A program made the translations under genes and the position numbers. Of a stretch of DNA of 64,000 nucleotides, positions 44,589 to 53,111 are shown one piece after another. Source of the stretch: Pseudogemmobacter faecipullorum (GTDB taxonomy: Bacteria; Pseudomonadota; Alphaproteobacteria; Rhodobacterales; Rhodobacteraceae); contig NZ_JACDXX010000001.1 of NCBI RefSeq assembly GCF_020539525.1, forward strand, positions 310,001 to 374,000, given 5' to 3'. The stretch's first letter is position 1; each line of letters opens with the position of its first letter. The notes under the pieces were generated by a model. It worked only from the letters and a program-made list of their open reading frames with translations, had not been told where the DNA came from and did no database searches.

Positions 44589-44996
44589 TCACTCGGGATA
44601 GAGAGCCTGGCACTGCTTCACCACGGATTGCGCCTGGCGCGAAAGCTCGCGCTGTTTGACCAGCAGCTGATCGAGCTTCTTCGCTTCGAGCGACAGATCA
44701 ATGCTCTGCGGCCGGGTGCGGGTCTCGGTGTCCCAGCTGCGGCAGGTGGTCGAGACCGGGCGCGGCGTCGGATCTTCTTTGGTGCCGGGGACATAGCGGA
44801 TGCAGGGCTGCCAGTCGGGGACGGTGACGGTGTAGCGCTCCAGCGCATAGCCCCGGTTGAGATTGCCCCGGCTCTCTGCAATCAGCCGCTCAACCGTCCG
44901 CAGATCTTCAGTATTGCGCCGGATGCACTGCTCCTGGGGCGTGCCACAGGCGGCCAGAACCGACAGGATTGAGAGGGCCAGAAAGGGTTTCTTCAT
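44589..44996 (-). CDS. Lipoprotein of unknown function, 135 residues
   Basis: Signal peptide with lipobox LAAC (MKKPFLALSILSVLAACGT). The mature protein has four further Cys (EQCIRRN, WQPCIRY, STTCRSW, VKQCQAL) that could form two disulfides, and ends in a helical segment (SLEAKKLDQLLVKQRELSRQAQSVVKQ). No family is recognised. An upstream in-frame start at 45059 adds a non-hydrophobic leader and is rejected. It is divergent from hemF across a 99-bp gap. Confidence 0.78.
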   Translation of the reverse strand: MKKPFLALSILSVLAACGTPQEQCIRRNTEDLRTVERLIAESRGNLNRGYALERYTVTVPDWQPCIRYVPGTKEDPTPRPVSTTCRSWDTETRTRPQSIDLSLEAKKLDQLLVKQRELSRQAQSVVKQCQALYPE

Positions 44997-45095
44997 CTTA
45001 TTCGTCCCGGGCGAGGCAGCCGGTCGCACTGCCTGAGGGTTGGAGGCGGAAGCTGGCAATGCTAGTCAGGAGCGGGCCGCCGGATGGGGTAGAGA

Positions 45096-45965
45096 ATGAG
45101 CAGCGATTTCGAAGAATACAAGTCTGAGGCTTCGGCCTGGTTCCGCAACCTGCGCGACCGGATCGTTGCCGCCTTTGAGGATCTTGAGGATCGCAGCCCG
45201 GGCGAGGGCCCGGCCGGACGGTTTGAGGTCACCCCCACCGAACGCGATGAGGGGCGTGGCGGCGGCGGCATCATGTCGGTGATGCGCGGCGGGCGGGTGT
45301 TTGAGAAGGTCGGTGTGAACTGGTCGGCGGTGCATGGCACGCTGGCACCGCGCGCGCAAAAGGCCATGGCGGCGCGGGGCGTGCCCGGTATGGAGGCCGA
45401 TCCGCGCTTCTGGGCCTCGGGCATCAGCCTCGTCGCGCATATGCAGAACCCGCATTGCCCGGCGGTGCATATGAACACCCGCATGTTCTGGACCCCCAAT
45501 GCCTGGTGGTTCGGCGGCGGGGCGGATCTCAACCCCTGCCTGGAATATGCCGAAGACACCGCGCATTTCCACGCCGGGATGCAGCGCGCCTGCGATGCCC
45601 ATGATCCGGCCTATTACCCGCGCTTCAAGGAATGGGCGGATGAGTATTTCTTCATCCCGCATCGCGGCCGGGCGCGCGGCGTCGGAGGCATCTTCTATGA
45701 TGATCTGAACACCGGCGACTGGGCGGCGGATTTCGCTTTTACCAAAGCCGTCGGCGCGGCCTTCCTGCCCGCCTTCCTGCCGGTGACCGAAAAGCATATC
45801 GGCCAGGCCTGGGGCGAAGCCGAGCGCGAGGCGCAGCTGGTGCATCGCGGGCTCTATGCGGAATATAACCTGGTCTATGACCGGGGCACGAAATTCGGCC
45901 TCGAGACTGGCCATGATGCCAATGCGGTGCTGATGTCACTGCCCCCTGTCGCGAAATGGATCTGA
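45096..45965 (+). CDS. hemF: Aerobic coproporphyrinogen III oxidase
   Basis: A 289-residue oxygen-dependent enzyme converting coproporphyrinogen III to protoporphyrinogen IX. The family shows clearly in GGGGIMSVMRGGRVFEKVGVNWSAVHG, HMNTRMFWTPNAWWFGGGADLNPCL (conserved His and Asp residues), RGVGGIFYDDLN and LVYDRGTKFGLETGHDANAVLMSLPP near the C-terminus. Length matches. The presence of HemF indicates aerobic heme synthesis. It is followed after 3 nt by the 117-residue gene on the same transcript. Confidence 0.97.
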   Translation: MSSDFEEYKSEASAWFRNLRDRIVAAFEDLEDRSPGEGPAGRFEVTPTERDEGRGGGGIMSVMRGGRVFEKVGVNWSAVHGTLAPRAQKAMAARGVPGMEADPRFWASGISLVAHMQNPHCPAVHMNTRMFWTPNAWWFGGGADLNPCLEYAEDTAHFHAGMQRACDAHDPAYYPRFKEWADEYFFIPHRGRARGVGGIFYDDLNTGDWAADFAFTKAVGAAFLPAFLPVTEKHIGQAWGEAEREAQLVHRGLYAEYNLVYDRGTKFGLETGHDANAVLMSLPPVAKWI

Positions 45966-45968
45966 GCC

Positions 45969-46322
45969 ATGGATGAGCTGACAATCAGAGCGCTTTACGC
46001 CTCGGTGGTAGAGGATGAGGGCACGATCTTCATCGGCTTTGCCGAGGGTGAGGATGAGACCGAGCCCTATGTGCTGATCCGCCAGGAGGGCGCAGGGGCG
46101 CCGATCTGGTTCGAGGTGGCCGATGAAAGCCTTGGCGCCGAGGAGGCGGTGGAAAAGGTGGTTTTGGGCGAGAAGGGTCTGACCTTCGTGATCGCCGCCG
46201 ATAAAATCGCCAAAATCGGTGGCGCAGCCGAGGTTCCGGTGCAGATCGGCCCGGCGACCGAGGATGCGGATCAGGCGATTGAAGCGCTGCGCGACATGTT
46301 CGGCACCCGCTTCGAGGGCTGA
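45969..46322 (+). CDS. Acidic protein of unknown function, 117 residues
   Basis: A soluble acidic alpha/beta protein (MDELTIRALYASVVEDEGTIF...) with strands such as YVLIRQEGAGAPIWFEVAD and a hydrophobic LTFVIA. The layout faintly resembles Imm10-type single-domain proteins, but the match is too weak to name and no toxin gene is adjacent. It starts 3 nt after hemF, so co-expression is likely, and a hairpin terminator follows. No Cys, His pairs or membrane segments point to heme binding. Confidence 0.7.
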   Translation: MDELTIRALYASVVEDEGTIFIGFAEGEDETEPYVLIRQEGAGAPIWFEVADESLGAEEAVEKVVLGEKGLTFVIAADKIAKIGGAAEVPVQIGPATEDADQAIEALRDMFGTRFEG

Positions 46323-46376
46323 GCCCTCAACCGCTGCTGAACCGGCTTCAGGCGATAATTTCACGTGAAATCAAAG

Positions 46377-46410
46377 CGGCCGCGCAGGATCTCTGCGCGG
46401 CCGTCTGTTT
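46377..46410. terminator. Terminator between hemF unit and ilvD
   Basis: CGGCCGCGCAG / CTGCGCGGCCG (11 bp, loop GATCT) followed by TCTGTTT on the plus strand. It is located between convergent units. Confidence 0.8.
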
Positions 46411-46437
46411 GTGGCTGTCAGTACTGGCCTGCCGGGC

Positions 46438-48276
46438 TTATTCCGGCAGGATCCGCACTGCGCCTTTATCTGCCGAGGAGGCGAAGGCGGCATAGGCCTT
46501 CAGCGCCGTCGTCACATTGCGCTTGCGCGGGGCGGCAGGTTTCCAGCCCAGCTTGTCCTGCTCGGCGCGGCGCTGTGCCAGTTCGGCCTCTGGCACGGCG
46601 AGGGTGATCGAACGGTTCGGAATATCGATCTCGATCCGGTCGCCATCCCGCACAAGACCGATGGTGCCGCCCGCTGCTGCCTCGGGCGAGGCATGACCGA
46701 TCGACAGGCCCGAAGTGCCGCCCGAGAAGCGGCCATCGGTGATCAGCGCACAGGCTTTGCCGAGGCCGCGCGATTTCAGATAGGAGGTCGGGTAGAGCAT
46801 TTCCTGCATCCCCGGCCCGCCTTTCGGCCCTTCATAGCGGATCACCACCACATCGCCGGCCTGAACCTGTTTGTTCAGAATGCCCAGAACCGCATCATCC
46901 TGGCTTTCAAAGACCACAGCCTTGCCGGTGAATTTCAGGATCGATTCATCGACGCCTGCGGTTTTCACGATGCAGCCGTCGAGCGCGATATTGCCCTTCA
47001 GGATCGCCAGACCGCCCTCTTTCGAGAAAGCATGTTCAGCCGAGCGGATCACGCCCTTCTCACGGTCGGTATCCAGATCCGGCCAGAGCGAGGCCTGGCT
47101 GAAGGCCACCTGGGTCGGCACACCACCCGGCGCGGCGAGGAACAGCTCACGCGCCTCGGGATTGTTGGATTTCGCAATATCCCACTGGTCGATGGCCGCG
47201 CCGATGCTCGGCGCATGCACGGTCGGGCTGTTGCGATCAATCAGCCCGGCGCGGTCCAGCTCGCCCAGGAGCGCCATGATACCCCCGGCGCGGTGCACAT
47301 CCTCCATATGCACCCCGGCGATATTCGGGGCGACTTTGCACAGGCAGGGCACTTTGCGCGACAAAGCGTCGATATCATCCATGTCGAAATCGATGCCGCC
47401 CTCATGCGCGATGGCAAGCAGGTGCAGCACGGTATTGGTCGAACCGCCCATAGCGATATCGAGCGCCATGGCATTGTCGAAAGCGGCGCGGTTGGCGACC
47501 GAGCGCGGCAGGACCGAGGCATCATCCTGCTCGTACCAGCGACGCGCCAGATCAACGATCCGCTTGCCCGACTGCAGGAACAGCCCCTTGCGGAAGGCAT
47601 GGGTGGCAAGCGTCGAGCCATTGCCCGGCAGCGCGAGGCCAAGCGCCTCGGCAAGGCAGTTCATCGAATTGGCGGTGAACATGCCCGAGCAGGAGCCACA
47701 GGTCGGGCAGGCGGCCTGTTCAATCGCCGAGACATCGGCATCCGACATATTCTCATTCGCGGCGGCGACCATGGCATCCACCAGATCAAGCTTGACCACA
47801 CGGCCATCGCCGAGCGTCGCCTTACCGGCCTCCATCGGCCCGCCCGAGACGAAGATCGCCGGGATATTGAGGCGCATCGCGGCCATCAGCATGCCAGGGG
47901 TGATCTTATCGCAGTTCGAGATACAGACCATGGCATCGGCGCAATGGGCATTAACCATATATTCGACGCTGTCGGCGATCACTTCGCGCGAGGGCAGCGA
48001 ATAGAGCATACCGTCATGGCCCATAGCGATGCCGTCATCGACCGCGATGGTGTTGAATTCCTTGGCGACACCGCCTGCGGCCTCAACCTCACGCGCCACC
48101 ATCTGACCGAGATCTTTCAGATGGACATGGCCCGGCACGAACTGGGTGAAGGAGTTCACAATCGCGATGATCGGCTTTCCGAAATCGCTGTCCTTCATGC
48201 CGGTTGCACGCCAGAGGCCACGGGCCCCTGCCATGTTACGGCCATGCGTGGTGGTGCGGGAACGATAGGCAGGCAT
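46438..48276 (-). CDS. ilvD: Dihydroxy-acid dehydratase
   Basis: A 612-residue iron-sulfur dehydratase of branched-chain amino-acid synthesis, converting 2,3-dihydroxy-3-methyl acids to 2-keto acids. The cluster Cys are in [13 protein letters not shown] and [38 protein letters not shown] (written here [10 protein letters not shown]) and [21 protein letters not shown] are further family blocks. Length is that of the E. coli-type 4Fe enzyme. The start [27 protein letters not shown] is canonical. A strong terminator lies downstream and a long non-coding region upstream. Confidence 0.97.
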   Translation of the reverse strand: MPAYRSRTTTHGRNMAGARGLWRATGMKDSDFGKPIIAIVNSFTQFVPGHVHLKDLGQMVAREVEAAGGVAKEFNTIAVDDGIAMGHDGMLYSLPSREVIADSVEYMVNAHCADAMVCISNCDKITPGMLMAAMRLNIPAIFVSGGPMEAGKATLGDGRVVKLDLVDAMVAAANENMSDADVSAIEQAACPTCGSCSGMFTANSMNCLAEALGLALPGNGSTLATHAFRKGLFLQSGKRIVDLARRWYEQDDASVLPRSVANRAAFDNAMALDIAMGGSTNTVLHLLAIAHEGGIDFDMDDIDALSRKVPCLCKVAPNIAGVHMEDVHRAGGIMALLGELDRAGLIDRNSPTVHAPSIGAAIDQWDIAKSNNPEARELFLAAPGGVPTQVAFSQASLWPDLDTDREKGVIRSAEHAFSKEGGLAILKGNIALDGCIVKTAGVDESILKFTGKAVVFESQDDAVLGILNKQVQAGDVVVIRYEGPKGGPGMQEMLYPTSYLKSRGLGKACALITDGRFSGGTSGLSIGHASPEAAAGGTIGLVRDGDRIEIDIPNRSITLAVPEAELAQRRAEQDKLGWKPAAPRKRNVTTALKAYAAFASSADKGAVRILPE

Positions 48277-49067
48277 GGTGTGACCCTCGGGCTTGGCGAT
48301 CCCCGCGCCCCGTGACCGGCCGCAGGATCTGGATCTGGCTGGAGCGGCCCTGCGCGCAATATTATTGCGTCATGGCCGTGAATTCAGGGCTGTGGAGAAT
48401 ACTCCGAAGCCAGACATTCCCTAATGATGCGCGCCTGCGGTTTCAACCGGAATACGTGGAACGAGCCTGATTCGCGCACAATTCTGCGGCATGACCAGGC
48501 TTTGCTTTCGCGACCGGCGCAAAAAATGTTAGCGCAATCACCTGATCTCAGTCACTTAGCGCCCGAAGGGGTTCCTGCCCCTCCCTGGAACTGGGGATCC
48601 CTGGTTATTGGGAATAGAACCCTAAAGAAAATAAGCGTTTACTGAGAACGCGGACCATTTGATGATTGCCCCCCTTGCGAGTGACGGTCCGCACTTTTTA
48701 CGACGAACTCATGTTGAGTTCACAGGTTCCGAGTTTTGCAAAAGCAAGAATTAACCCTGTTTTTTCTGCCTGTTGCGTTGCCTGTTCTGCTTCGGCCTGT
48801 CGGCAGTGTTGCCCGAGGCAGGCTCTGTGTCCTGCGTGTCCTGCAGCTTTTGTAAACATTTAATCAGTTTTGCAGTCAGGCCTGTGAAGATGCAGTCCGG
48901 TTGTCTTTCGAGAGTTGCCCATTTTCTGCCTGTGACTGTTCTCCCGGCTTTCTGAAGCTGCGACGGTAACGAGTTGGACGAAGCGGATGTCGCCCCGGAA
49001 ACCGGGTGCGCATTCCGCTTCTTCGACGTTTGGACGGTCCGGTTTTTTTCATATTCAGGAGAGTTCC
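48277..49067. other. About 790 bp without a recognisable gene
   Basis: Between the ilvD start and the Tat-protein gene. Base composition is more AT-rich than the neighbours and short frames have no family features. An AGGGG/CCCCT hairpin lies near 48567-48580. Just before the next gene a CCCGG-AAA-CCGGG dyad and a T-run (49043-49049) suggest an attenuated or structured leader. It may hold an unannotated small RNA, but I cannot define one. Confidence 0.4.
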
Positions 49068-49589
49068 ATGCCCACCCCACTCTACCCTGAGACGATCAGA
49101 AGACGACAGTTTCTGGGCGGAGGAGCGGCCATCCTGCTCAGCCTGCCAGCGGTCCGCGCCCGGGCGGACAGCCGCCAGATCATCCTGAAAATCACCTACA
49201 GCACCGGCAAGAGCCTTGCCCTCAGTGACGCGGATCTCGCCGCATTGCCCTGGCATAATCTGCGCACCCATACTTTCTGGACCGACGGCGTACAGGAATT
49301 CCGCGGCCCCAGCCTGCGCGATGTCATGGCGCTTGGCACTGAGGCCGAAACCTTGCGCGGTAAAACATTTCGCATGAAAGCGCTGAATGAGTTTTCTGTC
49401 GAAGTGCCGGCGGATGATATGTTTGACAGCAATCCGCTGCTCGCCCGGGAAATGAACGGCAGGCCGATGCAGGTGCGCGATAAGGGGCCGCTCTGGCTGG
49501 TCTATCCCCGCGATGACAGGCCCGATCTGCAAAATCCGGTCTATGACGACAGATGGATCTGGCAACTTAACGATATCAAAGTCCTGTGA
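49068..49589 (+). CDS. Tat-exported molybdopterin-oxidoreductase-fold protein lacking cysteine
   Basis: 173 residues. A twin-arginine signal (IRRRQFLGGGAAILLSLPAVRA) directs folded export. The mature part (SRQIILKITYSTGKSLALSD...WTDGVQEFRGPSLRDVMALGTEAE...MNGRPMQVRDKGPLWLVYPRDD) follows the small oxidoreductase-molybdopterin-binding fold of sulfite-oxidase-like proteins. It has no Cys at all, so the usual Mo-ligating Cys is absent. It is translationally coupled to the following kinase (TGATG), so it is probably a periplasmic sensing partner rather than an enzyme (inference). AGGAGAG precedes the ATG. Confidence 0.8.
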   Translation: MPTPLYPETIRRRQFLGGGAAILLSLPAVRARADSRQIILKITYSTGKSLALSDADLAALPWHNLRTHTFWTDGVQEFRGPSLRDVMALGTEAETLRGKTFRMKALNEFSVEVPADDMFDSNPLLAREMNGRPMQVRDKGPLWLVYPRDDRPDLQNPVYDDRWIWQLNDIKVL

Positions 49590-50986
49590 TGCGCCAGGCT
49601 GCCAATTTTCTGGCAACAGCCATCATCACGGCATTCCTGCTGCTGCTGGTTCATGCGCTCATCACTCTGAGTTCAACCGAAAAACTGCTGCGGCGTGAAA
49701 TCGGTGAATCCCGGATCTGGATCACCAATGAATCCGAACGGGCCGCGCTGCAGCTGCTGATGGCGCTGTCATCAGCCTTTCCCGACTTCCCGCCGGATAG
49801 CGGCGAGAACAATCTGCAGTTTCGTTTTGATATGCTCTACAGCCGGGTGATGCTGCTCGATGCCGGACCGCAGCGCAGCTATCTCGAGGCAATCGGGGCG
49901 GCAGAGCCGCTGAACGAGGCCCTGCTGATCCTGAAGCGGCTGGATGAGAAGACCGACTGGACCAGACTGCCGCCCGAAATGCACCAGGCCACAGAACAGG
50001 ATGTCCGCGCCATCGCCTCGGTGCTGCGCGATCTGACCGCCGCCACCTCGCGGCATGACCGCGCGGCCAGGTTTGCGGTCCGCGACCAGCTGTCCGAGGC
50101 GCTGCGGCTGGGCGTGATCGCAGTTCTGGGTGTGCTGATCACCGGCAGCCTGATGGCGGCAATGCTGGTGCGCAATATGCGCAAACTGCGCCTCACCCAG
50201 ACGGAGCTGGAGCACAGCCATCTGCTGCTTGAGGAAACCGTCGCCCTGCGCACACAGGAGCTGCGCGAGGCGCTCGATGTCGAGCGCAAAGCCAAAGCCA
50301 TCTACAACAGCTTTATCGTCACCGTCGCGCATCAGCTGCGCACCCCGGTGGCGATCATCAATATGATTGCGCAGCGTCAGGTGCGGGAGCCACCGGGCAA
50401 AATCCCCGAAAGGCTGCGCCAGAAATTCTCCCGCATTCTGCAGGCAACTGGGCGGCTGGAAACCCTGGTGAATGGTTTCCTCAGCTCGGCAGAGACCAGT
50501 ACCGACGCCGACCCGGGATCGCAGCGGGTGCTGGATTTCAATACTGCGGTCGACGGGGCCCTGCAGCGCCTCAGCCTCGAGGCCCCGGACCGCGCCGTGA
50601 CCACCGATCTTTCCCCCGAGCCGCTCCGGGTCTGCGGCGATCCGATATTGCTGGTTCAGCTGATCCAGATCCTGCTCTCGAATGCGGTAAAATATTCGCA
50701 GCCCGGGACAGAAATCACGATCAGAACCCGCAAAGAGGGGCAGACGATTCGCTGCTATGTGACGGATCGGGGCCGCGGCATCCCCGAAGAGGTGAAACAT
50801 TCTGTCTTTGAGCGCTGGTATCGGGCCCCGGAAGTACATCATTTGCCTGGCATGGGGCTGGGCTTACCGGTGGCCCGTGCTATTATTGCGCAGCACAGAG
50901 GGGTGATCTCTTTCACTTCTGACTCGGATCGGGGGACCGTTTTCACTATCTCCCTGCCTGAAGCCGCCGCTGGGGATGAAGACTGA
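49589..50986 (+). CDS. Membrane sensor histidine kinase
   Basis: A 465-residue kinase: transmembrane helix 1 at about residues 7-28, a periplasmic helical sensor of about 145 residues, helix 2 near 175-198 (VIAVLGVLITGSLMAAMLV), a coiled coil, the HisKA box IVTVAHQLRTPVAIIN (phospho-His near residue 247), and HATPase with N box (LSNAVKYS), G1 (DRGRGIPEE) and G2 (GMGLGLPVA). Its ATG overlaps the Tat-protein stop and its stop overlaps the regulator start, so all three are made together. The likely input is the state of the Tat-exported partner protein (inference). Confidence 0.93.
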   Translation: MRQAANFLATAIITAFLLLLVHALITLSSTEKLLRREIGESRIWITNESERAALQLLMALSSAFPDFPPDSGENNLQFRFDMLYSRVMLLDAGPQRSYLEAIGAAEPLNEALLILKRLDEKTDWTRLPPEMHQATEQDVRAIASVLRDLTAATSRHDRAARFAVRDQLSEALRLGVIAVLGVLITGSLMAAMLVRNMRKLRLTQTELEHSHLLLEETVALRTQELREALDVERKAKAIYNSFIVTVAHQLRTPVAIINMIAQRQVREPPGKIPERLRQKFSRILQATGRLETLVNGFLSSAETSTDADPGSQRVLDFNTAVDGALQRLSLEAPDRAVTTDLSPEPLRVCGDPILLVQLIQILLSNAVKYSQPGTEITIRTRKEGQTIRCYVTDRGRGIPEEVKHSVFERWYRAPEVHHLPGMGLGLPVARAIIAQHRGVISFTSDSDRGTVFTISLPEAAAGDED

Positions 50987-51633
50987 TGAATGCTGAGCAG
51001 CAGACCGCGACGATACTTTGTATCGAAGACGAAGAGGTGCTGCTCGAAGAACTGGTCGATGAACTGGCCAGCCGTGGACATAATGTCTTTGGTGCCCGCG
51101 ATGCCGATGCCGGGGAAAAGCTGATCGAGCAGGAAAAGCCCGACATCGTGCTCTGCGATGTGATGATGCCGGGGCGCAATGGCTTTGAGCTGCTCAATGG
51201 TCTGCGCGCCAGCGACCGCCTGCCACAGCAGACAGCCTTCATCTTCCTGACCGCCCTGTCAGACCGGGGGCCGCAGATGACCGGGCTGGAAGCCGGGGCG
51301 ACCGATTATCTGACCAAGCCGGTTGATCTGGATCTGCTGCATCTTAAAATCGCCAATATCCTCGCCTTTGCGAAACGCCTCGGAACAGGCCCGGCGCCGA
51401 TAACGGCCAATATCGCGCCCGATATCCGCCTTTCGCCACGCGAGGAGCAGGTGCTGTCGTTGCTGGGTGAAGGCGAGCGCACTGCCGCTATCGCCTGGAA
51501 GCTGGGCATCTCGGAACATACCGTGACGCAATATATCAAAGAGCTCTACCGTAAGCTCGGGCTGAGCAACCGCGCCGATGCAGCGCGTATGGCCATTGCC
51601 ATGGGCCTGGTCAAACCGGGCAATAACGGCTGA
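50986..51633 (+). CDS. LuxR/NarL-type response regulator
   Basis: 215 residues. The receiver domain has the acidic pair EDEE at 14-17, phospho-Asp58 in VLCDVMMPG, Thr in FLTAL and Lys in YLTKPVD. A short linker leads to the C-terminal LuxR helix-turn-helix (LSPREEQVLSLLGEGERTAAIAWKLGISEHTVTQYIKELYRKLGL). It overlaps the kinase stop (TGATG). It should be phosphorylated by the upstream kinase and bind DNA as a dimer. Targets are unknown; the 790-bp region before the triad is a natural place to look for autoregulation. Confidence 0.95.
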   Translation: MNAEQQTATILCIEDEEVLLEELVDELASRGHNVFGARDADAGEKLIEQEKPDIVLCDVMMPGRNGFELLNGLRASDRLPQQTAFIFLTALSDRGPQMTGLEAGATDYLTKPVDLDLLHLKIANILAFAKRLGTGPAPITANIAPDIRLSPREEQVLSLLGEGERTAAIAWKLGISEHTVTQYIKELYRKLGLSNRADAARMAIAMGLVKPGNNG

Positions 51634-51675
51634 AAGGGGTCGGCGGGCGCCTCACCCTCCGACGACCGCTCCCTC

Positions 51676-52383
51676 TCAGACCACGCGCACGCTCAGATCG
51701 CCGATCCCCGCGATATGGGCCTGCATAAGATCGCCCCTCACCACCGACCCCACTCCCGCTGGGGTGCCGGTCATGATGATATCGCCGGGCTGCAGGGTGA
51801 AATAACGCGACAGAACCACGATCATCTCGGGAATTTTCCAGATCATCTGGTTCAGATCACCGCTCTGCCGCCGCACGCCATTCACATCCAGGGTAATAGC
51901 CCCCCCGGTCGGATGGCCAGAGACCGCAACCGGCACCAGCGCGCCGCAGGGGGCAGATTTCTCAAAGCTTTTCCCAACCTCCCAGGGGCGGCCCATCTTT
52001 TTGGCCTCGCCCTGCAGATCGCGCCGCGTCATATCGAGGCCAGGAGCATAGCCCCAGACATGATCCAGCGCCCCGGCCTCAGCGATATTTTCGCCGCCTT
52101 TGCCGAGCGCCACCACCAGCTCAATCTCGTGATGCACATCTGAGGTTTCAGCCGGATAGGGAAAGCGGCCATCCGAGGTGAGGCAGGAGGGGCTTTTGAG
52201 AAAGAAGAACGGCGGCTCGCGGTCCGGGTCATGGCCCATTTCAACCGCATGCGCGGCATAGTTGCGGCCAATGCAGAACACCCGATGGACCGGAAACAGC
52301 TGGTCACTGCCCTGCACCGGCAGGCTGGCCCGGGGCTGCGGCGCGATCACATATCCGGGGGATTTGTACAGGCTGTCGGACAT
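51676..52383 (-). CDS. Fumarylacetoacetate hydrolase (FAH) family protein
   Basis: 235 residues with the FAH-family core: FCIGRNYAAHAVEMGHDPDREPPFFFLKSP, the metal-binding Glu residues in DVHHEIELVVALGKGG, and GDIIMTGTPAGVGSVVRGD at the end. Small members of this type act as acylpyruvate hydrolases or oxaloacetate decarboxylases (FAHD1-like) or in aromatic breakdown; the substrate is not decided here. The ATG at 52383 follows AGGAG and matches the family. The longer reading upstream is rejected. Proximity to TCA genes makes oxaloacetate or acylpyruvate attractive but unproven. Confidence 0.9.
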   Translation of the reverse strand: MSDSLYKSPGYVIAPQPRASLPVQGSDQLFPVHRVFCIGRNYAAHAVEMGHDPDREPPFFFLKSPSCLTSDGRFPYPAETSDVHHEIELVVALGKGGENIAEAGALDHVWGYAPGLDMTRRDLQGEAKKMGRPWEVGKSFEKSAPCGALVPVAVSGHPTGGAITLDVNGVRRQSGDLNQMIWKIPEMIVVLSRYFTLQPGDIIMTGTPAGVGSVVRGDLMQAHIAGIGDLSVRVV

Positions 52384-53111
52384 TGGTTCTGTCTCCTGGA
52401 GGGGGCGCGGTAGCACTCTCCACCATCGAGCAGCTTTCCCCGCAGAAATCCATATGGCTGAGCCTCGGGCATGGTCTGGCCGGGGCCAGAAGGTGCAGGC
52501 AGACGGGCTGAACATCCTCGCAATCCGCATAAAGGTACGCCGCCCTCGCCCGCCGGGCTTGCCCGGAACATGAGGCGGCATGCGTTGCAGGGCGCGCCGC
52601 GCGATGCCAGCCGCTCCGCAGTTCAGCGATACTGATCCCCGACAGCCACCCCCGCCGGAGACGATATGAAATGCCACCCGTGACGCGCTGAAGGCCTGAC
52701 GCCCTGAATGTCTGTGCCGCGCGATGATTCCGGGGGGCCTCCACCATGGTGATCACAAATCTCACCTGCCGCGCGGCAGCCCCACTCTGCCCCCTCGATT
52801 CTGCGGGTTTCAGGCGGCAATGCCTGCCCCTGAATCAGCCGTAAAAGCTGCCGGATCCGCTGACTGTGATCACAACCAGGCCACAAGAGCCGCGCTGAGC
52901 GCCTTTCCGCCACCGGAAAGCGCAGAATTCGCTGTTTTTTTAGCCAACGCTGCAGCTGCACAGTTGCACTGGCAGCGACAAGCGACCAGAAGAGGCACAC
53001 GCCATTTTGCCGCACCCTTCCGGCAACAGATCCGGCAGGGGAATGGCAAGGCCAGTGAGACCGCCCGCGCGGGTGGTTGAAACAGAACCGCAGTACGGAG
53101 GATCAGCCGCT
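52384..53111. promoter_or_regulatory. Long icd upstream region with two operator palindromes
   Basis: About 730 bp with no convincing gene. GGTGATCACA (one mismatch) lies at 52748-52757 and a perfect TGTGATCACA at 52865-52874, ending 237 bp before the icd ATG. The two are 117 bp apart, unlike the 21-bp pairs at sucC and sdhC. This is the third TCA operon in the window preceded by the motif. Confidence 0.65.

Noticed and set aside
45969-46322. Calling the 117-residue protein an Imm10 immunity protein
   Set aside because: The resemblance is limited to a loose strand pattern, and there is no toxin gene nearby; the hemF-linked position suggests a housekeeping role.
46411-48315. A very long open frame (about 630 codons) antisense to ilvD
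   Set aside because: It mirrors ilvD in the opposite phase, is rich in His/Arg/Gly/Asp as GC-rich antisense shadows are, and has no domain or ribosome site. Similar long antisense frames over lpd, sucB, sucA and the TadG-like gene were rejected for the same reason.
48666-48863. A Cys-rich 65-codon frame in the region before the Tat-protein gene
   Set aside because: The Cys come from repeated TGC/TGT words, there is no Shine-Dalgarno, and the pattern fits no known Cys-rich family.
52724-53080. A 118-codon frame in the icd upstream region
   Set aside because: No ribosome site or family features; it overlaps the operator palindrome and runs into the icd leader.
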